The notes below the pieces were generated by a model. That model did no database searches. It saw nothing but the letters and a program-made list of their open reading frames with translations, and had not been told where the DNA came from. DNA of 64,000 nucleotides, taken from positions 1-64,000 of the forward strand of contig LNKV01000063.1 in the NCBI GenBank assembly GCA_001465935.1. The letters are read 5' to 3'. Within the stretch, counting starts at the first letter, position 1, and the number at the start of each line of letters is the position of its first letter. Below are positions 11,474 through 23,186 of this stretch, in pieces. Made by a program: the position numbers and the translations under genes. The DNA comes from Clarireedia homoeocarpa. Lineage: Eukaryota > Ascomycota > Leotiomycetes > Helotiales > Rutstroemiaceae.

Positions 11474-12489
11474 AATTGTATGAGAAATCAAGGCTACTCC
11501 ACCATTACTGCTGTGAATATTTCCATGATAGCAAGTCAGGATTGATGCATAAATCAACATTGCCACAGTGCTCCAGCCCTAGAAGCAAGGAGCAAAATGG
11601 TATAGTGTGTAAGGAAAGGCGATAAAGGAAAGTCTTTCTCGGAAATCCGGTACAACGAGTGCAATGACCATGCACCCAGACAGTCGTTTGGAAGCAGTCT
11701 GACTTGCATGTATTGATAACCCATGTAGAAAAGCACGATCGAGTTGGCAGCTGTTGAATTAGGATAGCGAAATATGCGCTTGCATTAGCCGATCCAGTAT
11801 GTCGGTACGAAGGTCTAGAGTCCTCCAATTTGCTGCAGAGATACGAGCCGCGCCTGTGATGACAACTTCTGTATATGTGATAATCAATAATCCAATAGGT
11901 ACTGTTCCAACACACTTGATAGGGCTTCACTCCAACATCTCACTCAGCTAAAGATGCTCGGTGATTCGTCTTCAAAGATAGAAAGGTAGATTTCGTGAAC
12001 CAAGCAGAGTTTCATCATATAGTGGGATATCGCCATGTCGCCGTCTCAGCTCGCATTCGGTCACCATTATCAAGGCCAACATTACAGGGCTTTGACAGGC
12101 GGCTCAAAGATGGCTTCGTCGCTGATATACCTAGAGAAGGATAACAAAATGCGCGTGCGAGGCAACGAATCTGAAGGTTGCTATACGGGCAACATTGCCG
12201 ACAGTGTTGTGGTAAGCTTACAATGTGAAGACCAAATTTGGTACTTCCGATAAGCAATTATCGTAAATGTTGGCTTTCTATTAGTGCCAGTGATGGCACA
12301 TAGACAGCTATCTGACTCTTACTATGGAGCCAAGTTCAGATTGCAATAATATCATATATGTAGTACACCCTAAGCATGTCTTTAGAGCTCACCATTTCTG
12401 CGAGACATCAAACAGGCATTAGTTCTCTCTTATAAAGCGTGTCCAAGTGCTCATCAGTCTTGCTCCGTTGCCATAATTAGTGAATAGTC
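11474..12489. other. Intergenic or decayed sequence
   Basis: A minus-strand frame of 141 codons (11930-11505) has transporter-like hydrophobic patches split over frames, for example ANSIVLFYMGYQYM near 11740. I cannot assign it. No other supported feature precedes the P450 pseudogene. Confidence 0.4.
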
Positions 12490-14133
12490 ATGTTGATGCA
12501 ACAGACCATCGGCCTCGAGCACTTGCTTTGGCTCCACTATTTGACATGGAGTTATTTGTCGGTGGCTTGTTTTTGCTCGACCATTTTCGTGGTGTTAAAG
12601 CTCTTCATCGTTCGGTTCCTACATCTGAGGATCATACCAGGACCAGCATGGGCTCCATTCACAAGACTATGGCTTCTTAAAGCTCTAGCTTCTGAAGGCT
12701 CGAACAACTGGTACATACAATTAACAAGAAATATGGTGATTTTCCTGGGAATTCCTTGAGCTGATATTTCATGGTGCTGATTCTGCTCAGGCCCTCTAGC
12801 ACGAATTGGTCCAAACCATCTTCTGCTGAGCGACCCAGTTGCCATAAAGAAAATACTGGCCGGCGGCTCAAAGTATACTCGTGGGTCATGGTATGACGCG
12901 TTAAGGATTGATCCACACAGAGCAAATTTGATCGCAGAAAGGGATGAGCGTAAGCACCGTATCTTGCGTCACCAGATGGCCGCTGGGATAAGTCATGAGA
13001 TGTGCCTATCAATATCCCCAGCTAACTTGGATGCTGGAGTACGCCGGAAATGATATCCCGACTCTGGAACCCAACATAGATGAGCGAATCGGAGAATGGA
13101 TTTCGTATATTGGTACATAGGGCCTTTCGGGGAAGTGCAACACCATCAAATACGATATGGGTAGGAGTGCACAGTATTTGACAACTGACATCATCTCCCA
13201 CCTTTGTTTTGGAGAACCCTTCGGCTTCTTGAAATCGCATACCGACGTTTACGGCTTCATAGCTACGCTTGAATCTCGTCTACCTATTGTTGAAAAATTT
13301 TCAGTCATCGTTGAACTAAATTCAGTCCTTGCCGGCATTTCTTACATCTCTTTCGTAAAAAAAATTCTCTTTCCACAGCCCACCGATGAGCATGGCCTTG
13401 GAAAGATTATCGGCGTATGTCCTGAACATACTTTCCTCGTAAGTTATATACTGAATAACTCATAGATTTCCCGCACAGTTGTAGACGAGCGTTTCGCGCC
13501 GAATCCAGTTGCAAGACACGACATCGTTGGATCTTTTCTTAAGCATGGCGTCCCAAGGGAGCAAGCCGAGTCTGAGATAACTATTGCACTGTAAGCTTTA
13601 ATTGACTTTTGGAGTGCATGGCAGCGCATGCAGAGACTGATGCGTCATTGAAACAGTTTCGCTGGCTCAGATACGACCGCTAGCGCTCTGCGCGGTACGC
13701 TTCTACACATAGCTACGTGCCCTCGCGTCTATACACGGTTGAAAGGAGGAGATAACAACCGCAATTTCTTCGGGTAGTATCTCATGCCCTGTCTCTCATC
13801 AAGAGGCTTTGGCGCTTCCATACCTACAGGTATGTATCAAAGAAGGCTTGCGAATTTTCCCCCCAATCACCTCGCTCAGAGAACGAGTCGTTCCTCATGG
13901 AGGAGATGAAATTCTGGGTCATTTTGTGCCTGCTGGCACCAATATTGGAATCAACATGGCAGGTACCCTACTCAATAGCGTCTTTGGGCCCGATGCCGAT
14001 GTATTTTGTCCTGAACGTTGGCTTGATGAAGACCCAGTGAGAGTTGGGGGGCATGGAAAGAGTCCATGAGTTGGTTTTCGGTTATGGTGCTGGTGGTGGA
14101 TCGAGATGCTTGCTCCATATTACTCCCAAATAG
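12490..14133 (+). pseudogene. Cytochrome P450 pseudogene, nearly full length
   Basis: Nearly the whole P450 fold can be followed: N-terminal anchor and proline hinge (IPGPAW, 12620), ARIGPNHLLLSDP (12795), the I-helix FAGSDTTAS (13659), ExxR as KEGLR (13838), PERW (14010), and a haem-region remnant FGYG...SRCL (14077-14110). Several lesions disable it. The donor at about 12989 reads GATAAGT instead of GT. One extra base at about 13740 throws the frame before KEEITTAISSG. A shift in the G-run at about 14055 separates PERW from the haem loop. That loop carries an insertion relative to FxxGxRxCxG, and a stop follows at 14131, removing the C-terminus. Normal introns survive at about 12732-12790, 13414-13478 and 13591-13656. 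Confidence 0.85.
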
Positions 14134-14470
14134 AAGAACCAAAAATTGCAAACAGAACTAACTGGTCCATATTTGATATGATGGCCTTCCCCGGATAATA
14201 TGATTGACTCTCTAAATCACCAAAAGCACGGAACAAACATTATGCTTCGTAGAAACTCGGTCCAAACTCCACTCTCGCTCCGCTTCCACCACCCTCCCGT
14301 GCCGAGACTTACCCTATCAATCGCGTCTATCCACCCGCACCTGCATAATCAACATGCGATAGGGATCTATCACACACGCGACTTTGGATTCCAATTGATA
14401 TTGCATTCTCCATTTCGACACTAACACCAGCCTGAGCTTAATATCTGCCATCTTGTCGCAAGTCTACAAA

Positions 14471-16279
14471 ATGGAGATTGATAGTGATGATGAGATATTG
14501 AGAACGCTCGCGAGAGGCCAACCTATCGATTAGTGAGTTTTGCACCTCTATGCGACGACTGCCTTGGATGCTAATATACTACTTTTCTTGCAGCGCGCAA
14601 TGGCCTGGACTATTAGAAAGATTGCCGTCGAGGCTGGATAAGGTGCGTTCTGGGATATGCGATTCAACTGAAGATGTGAATGGATAGGCAGATCACATCT
14701 AGGTAGCTAACAATGCGCGCAGATAATCCAAGAAGATTTCCCACTCCCACCATCTCTACAAACCAACGCTCAAACCGAAAACCATATCCAAAATCCCTCC
14801 TCACCAAATATTTTGGCCTCGTCGCAACAGAGCACCACCTCAACTAACAAAGAGAACACACCTCCCCCGCCCGCGCCTCCTCCCACTCAATCCAACTCCT
14901 CCCCCTCCACTGCTTACACAACTTACACTACCACCCTCCTTTCAACTATTCTCTCCACCCTCCGCACCAACTTCCCCACCCACCCCCCGCACACCATCCA
15001 ACGACTGTCCGAGCTCCTCCTCACCCCAAAACCCCACTACCGCTCCCTCCCCGCCTACCTACACGCCCTCGACCGTGTCATCCACGTCACCTCCCCACTC
15101 ACCACCTTCCCCCTTCCCCCGGCGATCCCCGATCCCAGCTCCGCGTCCGCGATCCTCAGCAACGGCGCATCGCCTGCTCCGAACGCCAGTTCTGTGTCCT
15201 GGCGCAACCCCACTTCTTCGAGTAACAATAGTACTCTAGGCTCTGACGAGTCGCTCGGTGGAGCGCTCCTAACGCCGATTTCGTGGCTGACGAAAAGTTC
15301 GTCGAATCATTCAGGTTCGTCCAATGGAGGGAGTCCGATGTCGCAGGGACATGGACACGCGCAAGGGCAAGGGCAGGTGAGAACAGAGAACATGGAGATG
15401 GTAGAGGGGCCAAATGGGTTGGGGGGTGTGGAGACTGTGAGTGTGAGTTTAAATGGGGTGTCATCTACGCTTGCTAGTAGTTCGTCTGGAGGAGGAGGAT
15501 TAAGAGCAGAAGGTGGGGTCACGCAGGGAGAATTACTGAGACAAGAACAGCGGGCGGGAGTGGTACCAGCTACGCAACTAAGAGGGCTGGGTGCGGGGCT
15601 GGAAGAAGCTGATAGGGAAAGGGAGAGAGGGGGTGATGAAATGGGTTTGGGTGAAGAAGATGAGGTGCCGCATGCAAGAGGTCCGGAGGAGATTGGTATG
15701 GAGGATATGGGACCGCAGGATCGGAGAGTTGGGTCGGCGGGTGGTGTGCCAGGGATGCTGGGGATTGGAGGGATGGGTATAGGTATTGATGTTGAGGCTG
15801 CAGTGGGAAGGAAGGCTGGTGAGAGGGGCAGAGAAGTAGACGAGGATGCAGATGAGGAAATGGGAGAACGAGAAGTTGAAGACGAAGATGGAGAGGAGGT
15901 GCAAAAGCGCGAACAAACTCCAAAACGAGCAGCAGAAGAGGAAATTGGTGCAGTTGAAAAGCGTGCCAAGGAGGATATTTCAGGAAATGAGAACAAAGCA
16001 GATGAAGCCGAAGCCAAATTTGTTGAGAGCGAGGAAGGTGCTAAGGAGAGTTTGAAAGAAAAAGAAAAAGATACAAACGCCGATACGGAGATGAGGATGG
16101 AAGCAGAAGGAGAAACAAGCACGAATACAAACTCCAAAGCAGAGGAAGCGGAAACAGAAGTAGAAACGAACACGGAGATGGAAATCGTGGACGCAGATGG
16201 TAAAGCAGAGGGAGAAAAGAAGATTGGTGAAGGAGGAGAGAATGTTGGTGCGGATGCGGTTGATACGAGTACTGTGTAG
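14471..16279 (+). CDS. PSY4: Protein phosphatase 4 regulatory subunit 2 (PPP4R2 family)
   Basis: Regulatory subunit of the PP4 phosphatase, a complex acting on DNA-damage and checkpoint phosphoproteins in the nucleus. Exons 14471-14532, 14594-14642 and 14723-16279 join into a 555-aa frame starting MEIDSDDEILRTL. Donors are GTGAGT and GTGCGT; acceptors are TTGCAG and CGCAG. The PPP4R2 core is visible in the first 140 residues (AQWPGLLERLP, then HTIQRLSELLLTPKPHYR and LPAYLHALDRVIHVTS). The second half is low complexity and strongly acidic, with runs of Glu, Asp, Lys and Thr, which is usual for the family. The housekeeping identity is firm; the length of the acidic tail is taken from one open exon. 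An antisense frame of 399 codons is a shadow of this composition. Confidence 0.88.
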
Positions 16280-17118
16280 ATGGAGAGGGTGATAGGGATG
16301 GGGATGATAGGGGCGCTAGGTTGGTGAGGGAGAGGAGGGAGGAGAGGAGAAAGATATAGGATATAGGAGGGGAAAAAAAAAAGGGGGGGGGGGGGGGGGG
16401 TGATAATTATTAGAACTGTGCACACACAAGATGCGCAGTGTAGTACAGCACAGTATAGTATGTAGAAGCTCAGTGGCGCTCTATATGGTATTGTATGGGT
16501 ATTCATTTATTCACTCTATTGGGCAATCGGTTGGACTCAAATGACGAAAAGATTCTCCTATGCTGTCCTATCCCAACCTATCCCTATACCGTAAAAATGT
16601 CATCATAGCATCGCTAAAGACTTACGAGCTCCTTGTCCTTGTATTGATTCGATTTTATGTATGCATATATGTATGTAAACACAGCCCGCCTGCGCTGCCT
16701 GCCTGTTATTTATATTCTCACAAATCCATCATCGTCATCATAGCAAGATCATGTACAACAAGTCCCTTGAAGGAAAAAAAAAAAACCCCCCCCGATCAAG
16801 AGAAAGAACTAGAAAGCGCTCGTTTGCAAATAGAGCAGTCCACAAATCATCATATCATTTTCCTTTTTCCCCACCACCCCAAAACAAACTCAATATGGGA
16901 AAAAGCAGAGAAACGCCTTCTATGCACCGCTATCCTGTCCATTCCCAGTCATCCTGCTAATTTCGCCGCCAAAGTGTATCAAACACCGATCCAAATCAAA
17001 TTCCCGCCACGCATCCATTCAGCCTCATACTCCGAAAAGCTCATTTTCTAGGTGCTCTTTACCTTTTCACCACACCTCCTAGCCCTATTTATCCACCCCC
17101 CCTCTTCTCCAACATCCC
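16280..17118. other. Convergent intergenic region between PSY4 and GID2
   Basis: Shared 3' region of two converging genes. It contains an A9 tract directly followed by a G run of about 18 at 16374-16400, a slippage-prone site, and a second A/C run near 16773-16792. No gene is supported. Confidence 0.7.
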
Positions 17119-18478
17119 TCACAAATAAATAATCTTCGCCTCCTTCGGCGCACTTTCAATCGGACAATACGGACACTTAAAGAACCTCCCTCCCTTACTC
17201 AACCGCTCCATACTCCCCTTCGCAATAACATGACCACACGGCATCATCATCGGGGGATTCTCCACCGTCGTCTGCTCCTTGCTAACCGGGCATACGAAAA
17301 TGGGATGGAATATCATGCTCTTCGGCAAGGCGATCTCAACCGGCAACTCGATTGCCGTGGTCCATTCAGTGCGTTTCTCCTTGACGATATTCGCCAATTT
17401 CAGGAGTGTGGGTAGTGCGATGGCACCGGCGGTAGCGGCAAGGTAAAGTGGGGATTCGGCGGAGAGACCTAGTAAGGAGCAGAATTCGCGTGTGAAGGAT
17501 GCGGAGACGTCGTCCCATGCAGATGCGGTGTCGAAGGTGCGGTGGTAGGGAGAGGTGTGCAGGTGCGATTCGTAGGCCATGGCTGTGACGAGCTGTTGAA
17601 TGTCCCGCAGGAAACGGCTCTGGAATCGTGGGAACTCTGTTCGTGCATATTGCAGCGCACCGGTGAGACCATTTTTTGGACCTTCGGGGAGGCTGTTGAC
17701 TTCGGGTCCCAGGAATAACCATACGAATTGTAGTTTGCTGAGTTCGAATTCGAGATTGCTGCCCCGACGAGCAAGCTCCTCGCTATTCTGGCGTGCCCAC
17801 TCGATGGCTGGGTGGAGGTTGCGGAGCTTGAGCTCGTGGAGGATTTTATACATGTTTTCGAATTTGCCCTGTAGTTCGAGATTCTTGAGAGAGCTGTGGT
17901 AGTCTTCGGCTTGGTCGGGAGGGGTACTGGGATGCGAGTCGCCTTCGCGGAGCTGTTGCGTTTCTTCGAGGAAGGTGGAGGCGACAGAGAATTGCCCTTC
18001 GCGGAGGAGGTGCATAGCTATGGCTCGATTTATGAGCTTGGGATAGTTGGCGAGTGCATCGATAGTGGTAGGGAGATTTTGCTTGGGAAGGTTCTGTAGA
18101 TACAATGGTTAGCGTATGCGGATTGGAAGCCGAGGCAAGCTTATTACTTACAGCATTCAACGCTTTCCCATAGCTAGACTGCGCCTTGTGTATATTTTTG
18201 AGGTCATCGTTGACTTTATCGAAGCCTGACTTGAGAGGGTTTTGAAGTTTGGCTAAAGTGATAGATGCGTCATTTGGATCTGGATGTCTGTCAATAAGAG
18301 CCAGCAGGACAGCAATAAATGTGAGCGCAGTGAGAGCTCAGAATAAAGGCTACCTACTTTCTGCTATCGCATTTCGTGCTCGCTCAAGCTGCTCTATTAT
18401 CTTGTCGACATCTTTGATGCTTTGGTCGAAGCTCGACTCTTTTTGGAGCTTGAAGAGTGCGCCCTCAAGGACATCCAT
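17119..18478 (-). CDS. RMD5: GID/CTLH E3 ubiquitin ligase RING subunit Rmd5/Gid2
   Basis: Catalytic-type RING subunit of the GID/CTLH complex, which ubiquitinates gluconeogenic enzymes on return to glucose in yeast. Exons 18478-18358, 18279-18152 and 18093-17119 give 407 aa (yeast Rmd5 is of similar length). The N-terminus is a coiled-coil-like region (MDVLEGALFKLQKESSFDQS). A LisH/CTLH region follows (NRAIAMHLLREGQFSVAST). The C-terminus has a degenerate RING with CPVS, then MPCGHVIAKGSMERLS and FKCPYCP, which is the family's RING-Gid form. The second acceptor (CATCCAG, 18280) was chosen because it keeps the frame. It is divergent from the STB6-family gene across 752 bp. Confidence 0.93.
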
Positions 18479-19230
18479 AGCTAACTGATCACCCCGCTTC
18501 AATTCCCGTCGGTCGATAACTTAACGTCTTGGTTATCTCATCTGCTGCGTCAAACTTGGGGCTTATAGAAGGCAGGTATTGACGGGTAAAAGCTGTAGAC
18601 AAAAAGGCACCATCGCATGTGCTACTAATCAATAGTTGTCGTTGTGCGAGTCGTTCCGACGAGTTTGTTTGATAGGATATACGATAGGATCGGTACTGCG
18701 GCCGATACAGGCAGGTAACCCGGAAAGCGTGATTTGTTCAGGGAATTCTAGCCCGAATGATGCGACTTTGGTGATGATGTGTGATAGGCTCAGGAACATA
18801 CGAAGTACTTCCGTACCTAATATTAGCGTTTGGCGTTACATTACACATGACGGACCCTTGATCCGGCACGAATCAAATCACATGCGACGACAGTTTATCG
18901 CAGCCATTCCATACCAGTACTGTAGTCAGTCGCAATTCTGATCTATCCCTTCTTTCATAGATTTTGGGCTTTAGACTTTCTATATATCAATCGTGTACGA
19001 AGGGTACCACCAATATATCCTTCTCGTGTCAGGAGAGAAGATGGATAATAGATTCTCGTCATCTGAAACATTCATTTCATGCTTCATTCAAAGCTCGAAA
19101 TATCTGCGCTCATGACGGACAATGAAGGTGTGTTCTTTATCATCGACGTCACATTGAAAAGGCCCCCCGGTCACCGCAGCACCCAGAGCTTAGGTTGAGG
19201 ATAAGGACAAATCGGAGACGATACGGAAGT
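18479..19230. promoter_or_regulatory. Divergent promoter region of RMD5 and the STB6-family gene
   Basis: Head-to-head start codons 752 bp apart leave this as the shared upstream region. No further gene is supported. Specific factor sites were not assigned. Confidence 0.5.
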
Positions 19231-22004
19231 ATGTCTTTTCGATTCGCTCTACCTCAGGGGTATGACCCAAATATGCATCGAGAGGAATCCTTAACACTTT
19301 CGAGAACGACTTCAAGATCACATAAGAACCCTCCAAATCTACAAACTGGTCAAAATGGCCCATCAGCTTCCCCAAGCAGCAACATGGCGCAACCACAAGC
19401 ACAACCTCTACGCCGGCATTTTGTATTCACAGACCCGGTGGCTTTTAGGCATGACACTCGCTACTTATTACTTCTAGAAGCTTTCTAATTGTGACACGTA
19501 GATACCTCGAAGAAGACCCTGCCACCGTAGTTGTCGAGCGTCGTGGGCGACTGCAAGGATACGAACTCTACATTGTCGAGCAATGGGCATGTTCGCGCGT
19601 ACATCCCACATTCGTAATTACAACATACACTGGAGATCAGAACCATTCTGTGATGATTGGGGTGCTGGGAGTTCCTGCAGACGACAAAGCTTGGTCTCCT
19701 AGGTTGCGGGTATATTTCAATGCGATTGCTCAATATCACGCCAGACCGAAGGATACACCTCTCGGGGTTTTGATGGTCACGAATCTAAGCAGTTTCCCTT
19801 CCGGTCTTAATGTTATACCTGTGCCGGACGGAGATATGAGAAAGCACAGGGAGGATTTCCTTGTCAACGAAAATTTGAAAAGGCTGGGATGTTCTGGGCG
19901 ATCTGGAATGAGCCTTTCGACCCCTGCCGGCGCTACTCAAGCCAAATTCTTCCAACTTTACAAGACGAGTGATCGCATACCTCTATATGGCGCTGTGATT
20001 GAATTAGTCAAGCTTTGTCAAGTCGCTTTGATGATGTTTGGGAAATTGGAGCAAGAATACGCCGACGGCTGTCTTTGCGATGTCACTGAAAGGGCAATTA
20101 ATGATTGGTGGACCGAAATCGGATCGGAGTACTACAACATTGAGCCTACCGACGGTATCCTTGGACCTACAACTGTCGCTGCGTTACTTGGTCTGCTTAT
20201 GGGTGCTAGAAATCGTCTGAATTACTACGGAGCACCCGTAGCAAAGGATGCATTCGATGTCTATAGTCTCAAGCGTGGTATAGCTTATTTCCAAAAATCT
20301 CAGAAGATGGAACGAACACGACGGCTGGACCGACTTACTCTACAGCGTTTACATCAAGTCACAGCAAAAGCAGCTGCTGGCGAAGGCTGGGCTGTTCCTA
20401 AAGCGGTCAAGTCAACGGTAGCTGAACTCAGTGGGAAAAGTGGTGAAATGGTCATGGGTATGGTTGGTCGAGATAAGGCTGGAATCGCTGACATCGAGAC
20501 TTGTGATATCGATCGTTTTGTTGGGCTATTACATGGAGCAAGATCTAAGTGGCTCTGGTACGGAAAATCCAGACGGACTCATGCCGAAGATCATGGCAAG
20601 TCAGATACTGAAACGCCTCACCTGACTTTCACGAAGGATAATCAAGGTGGCTATCTGTGGTCTCATAGTAGAGCAGATTCATTACCACCGGAAGACGATA
20701 ATGATACTCGCAAGCAAGAAACATCAAATGATGTCTACTCTGCTCAACCACCAGGTTCAGCGACAAGTATGCTAGACAGTCCAAACGAAAGGGAAGTACA
20801 GCTTCGAAAGGCTGTTTTTAAAAGCGTCACTGGTAAGATGAACGATGCCAGATCAGGCTTTGGGCGTATTAAGGATGCCGTCGGATTGCGTGGGCATAAC
20901 AAACATTCAAAAGATGATAACGGTGATTGTGATGAGACTGGTGGTTACTTTAGTCCGGGAAATTTTACTGCTACTCCACATGGACTAGCGACACCATCTA
21001 GTCCTACGATGATCAAACAAGCATTCACCTGGAAAACAAAGCCGGAAGAATATCAAAATGGATTTCCAAAACCAAAGGAAGCTCTTGGATCTGGCCTGGC
21101 TAACATTCGCCATCGCGAAGAAGAATCGCCTCCAGATGATCGACAGGCTAGCATACCAAATATAACCTTAAGCGTCGAACAGGAAGAGGGCAAGAGGATT
21201 GCTGAGGCCGAGGAGCAATGGCTCGCTCAAGCTGCGGAGATTCGTCGTGATTTGGTGGCGAAGGAACCGTCTATTTCAGGTTCCCTCTATGAGGATGGCG
21301 ATTTGGAAGGCCCTGTTCTAGAAGCCGAGCGTGAGAACCACAGTTTTGTGGCATTACTGCATCGGCGACATAGTATCTCTGTTACTTCCGAAATGAGAAA
21401 ACGTCGTTCTGAAGCATTTTGGCCACGACAGATGTCATTTAGTGATGCAGAGGAAGCTGTGTTGACTTGGGAACCGATTGATACGCTCGGCGATGTTGAC
21501 ATGACCGACGAATGGGCTGCTTTCCAGAAGCAGAAGTATATTGCTGAAGACCTCAGAAAACTCTATGAGCGGATCTCGGATCTCAAGAATAATATTAGTC
21601 CGTGGGTGGAGAGGAAAGTTAGCGGCATTGATGCTCTAGATGAACAAGCCGCGGGCGACCAGGAAGAATTCCAAGCACTTTATGTTCGGCTAAGTGAAAG
21701 TTATCAGGCGGTAAAGCAAAGTGCCCAGGAGCTCCTCGCCGAAGAACGTTCTCATGTCACCGAAGCCATCAAAGATATTGAAGTTTCGGCAGCCAAACTC
21801 GAGTATGAGATCAATTCTCTTGTTTCTAAAGTCGAAGATGTGGAAGATGGAGTAGCACAGTTTGAAAGACATGTAGACGAATTGGAAAACCGGGCAGATG
21901 AGCTTGAACAACTGTTCAGGAAGGAGAGTTGGGCTCATTGGATTTTTCGCTCTGTAACTGGCATTGGTATGGGACCAATCAATGTGACACCCAGGAGTCC
22001 CTAG
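19231..22004 (+). CDS. STB6/STB2-family protein (Sin3-associated family)
   Basis: Homologue of the yeast Stb2/Stb6 proteins found as Sin3-binding factors; the biochemical role is unclear. Exons 19231-19448 and 19502-22004 give 906 aa. The conserved N-terminal domain spans the intron: FVFTDPVAFR, then YLEEDPATVVVERRGRLQGY and LYIVEQWACSRVHPTFVI. A second conserved block around residues 300-350 (LLMGARNRLNYYG, FDVYSLKRGIAYFQK) is also family-typical. The C-terminal 170 residues have long heptad-like coiled-coil character. The middle is a polar, disordered linker. The intron has the non-canonical donor GC (AG|GCATGA), a good branch site TTCTAATT and a TAG acceptor. No GT donor would restore the frame. 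Confidence 0.88.
19449..19501 (+). other. GC-AG intron
   Basis: A 53-bp intron in the STB6-family gene with donor AG|GC rather than GT, branch-like CTAAT 17 bp before the acceptor and acceptor CGTAG. Joining gives the conserved FR-YLEED sequence in frame (codon AG|A). Confidence 0.75.
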
Positions 22005-22319
22005 GGAAGAAGAGAAAGATATGTCTATGGGAGGCGTTCGGGAATACCCATCAAGCATTTTTTAAACGAGCATGATAGTATGGATTGGAGTTTGGGATTA
22101 TTTTGGATGTAATTCAAACGCCGTTGGTCGTTTTACCACATTTCTAGTGTACAATATTGAATAACTTGGGACGAGCTTCAACCCATCAAATCAACGCATT
22201 CAAAGCATAGACTGTCGACTCAAATCATAATGAGTCGAAATCGTAATTGTACCAGATGAACCAGTAATACAGCCTCCCCGCATGGATCTCTACCCTCCCC
22301 ACTACGTTGCACCACTACC
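22005..22319. other. Convergent intergenic region
   Basis: 3' regions of the STB6-family gene and TIM10. Nothing else is seen. Confidence 0.6.
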
Positions 22320-22689
22320 TTACATTCCAAATCCTCCACCAAATCCGCCTCCCCCAGCTCCCTTAGCTGCGGCTTCCGCTTGCAATAACTCCGAGATCTT
22401 CATCTGTACATCGAAGAATTTGGCTGCGCATCGATCAATGCATACGCCTTCGCCTTTGTTGAGTTCTCCTTCACGGTATTCTCTGGGGATGCACTTTTTC
22501 ATGCAGGATTGGGTAAGTCTAAAGTTTTACTGTTAGTACAAGGCGACGCAGTTAACCATGAAGAGGTAAATCTGGGGCACAGAAAACGTACTTGTTGTAC
22601 ATATCGGTGATGAGATCCATCTCTTGCTCAGCAGCAGCGATTTTCTCTGCCGATGACGGCTGTGGTCGACCGAGTCCGAACATAGACAT
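22320..22689 (-). CDS. TIM10: Mitochondrial intermembrane-space chaperone Tim10
   Basis: Small TIM chaperone that, with Tim9, escorts hydrophobic carrier precursors across the intermembrane space to the TIM22 complex. Two exons, 22689-22592 and 22518-22320, give 98 aa starting MSMFGLGRPQPSSAEKIAAA. The twin CX3C motif that forms the folding disulfides is intact: CMKKC and CIDRC. The C-terminus is glycine-rich (GAGGGGFGGGFGM), a fungal addition. The intron is 73 bp with donor GTACGT and acceptor TTTAG. Two ATGs lie close together; the first (22689) was chosen because MSMFG matches the usual Tim10 start. It is divergent from the mitochondrial lysyl-tRNA synthetase gene. Confidence 0.93.
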
Positions 22690-23186
22690 GATTGCGTAGC
22701 TTAATTGAATAGTCAATAAGGGTAAATATGATCCGAGGGCTTCAAGGTATAATGGTATTTCCCGAGTCTCTTATTGTTGATGCTCTAAAGCTTCGGCAGC
22801 ATTGTACCGCAGGTGGAAATATTGAACTAGTGTCGGGTTCGGAAAATGTATATTCCGGCGGGAGGCTTTTTCGAGGATAAATAATTGAACACATTGTTTT
22901 TTCTTCTCTCAACAATTTTCTCGTCTTCGTTTGTGTATTGAAGCACGATCACATTGTGGTTACTGCTCATACTCGGTAAGTTTATCCTCATTTAACCGCG
23001 TGTTTATTTTATTTCTTATGAGTCGACATGATGATTTCCTTATAACATTAGAACCGTTGCGACTGACACCTCCTGGTGGTTGATCTCACATCGATCCGTT
23101 GTCTGAAAAGTCACTCTCTACTTATACTTATCACGATGGTACGTTGAGTCAGTTGACGCTAATTGGAATTTTCTTGTAGAATCAGG
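22690..23186. promoter_or_regulatory. Divergent promoter between TIM10 and mitochondrial LysRS
   Basis: Two mitochondrial genes start head to head, 497 bp apart. The plus side contains GT..AG stretches (for example 23138-23180, ending TTCTTGTAG) that may be 5'-UTR introns. A short upstream ATG occurs at 23135. Confidence 0.5.

Noticed and set aside
11505..11930. Minus-strand frame that might be a transporter relic
   Set aside because: A hydrophobic patch is suggestive, but the pieces lie in different frames and no conserved motif could be named with confidence.
15307..16506. Antisense open frame of 399 codons opposite the PPP4R2-family gene
   Set aside because: Its Ser/Pro/Ile-rich composition mirrors the Glu/Gly/Asp-rich tail on the plus strand. 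It has no domain and no ATG-supported conserved start.
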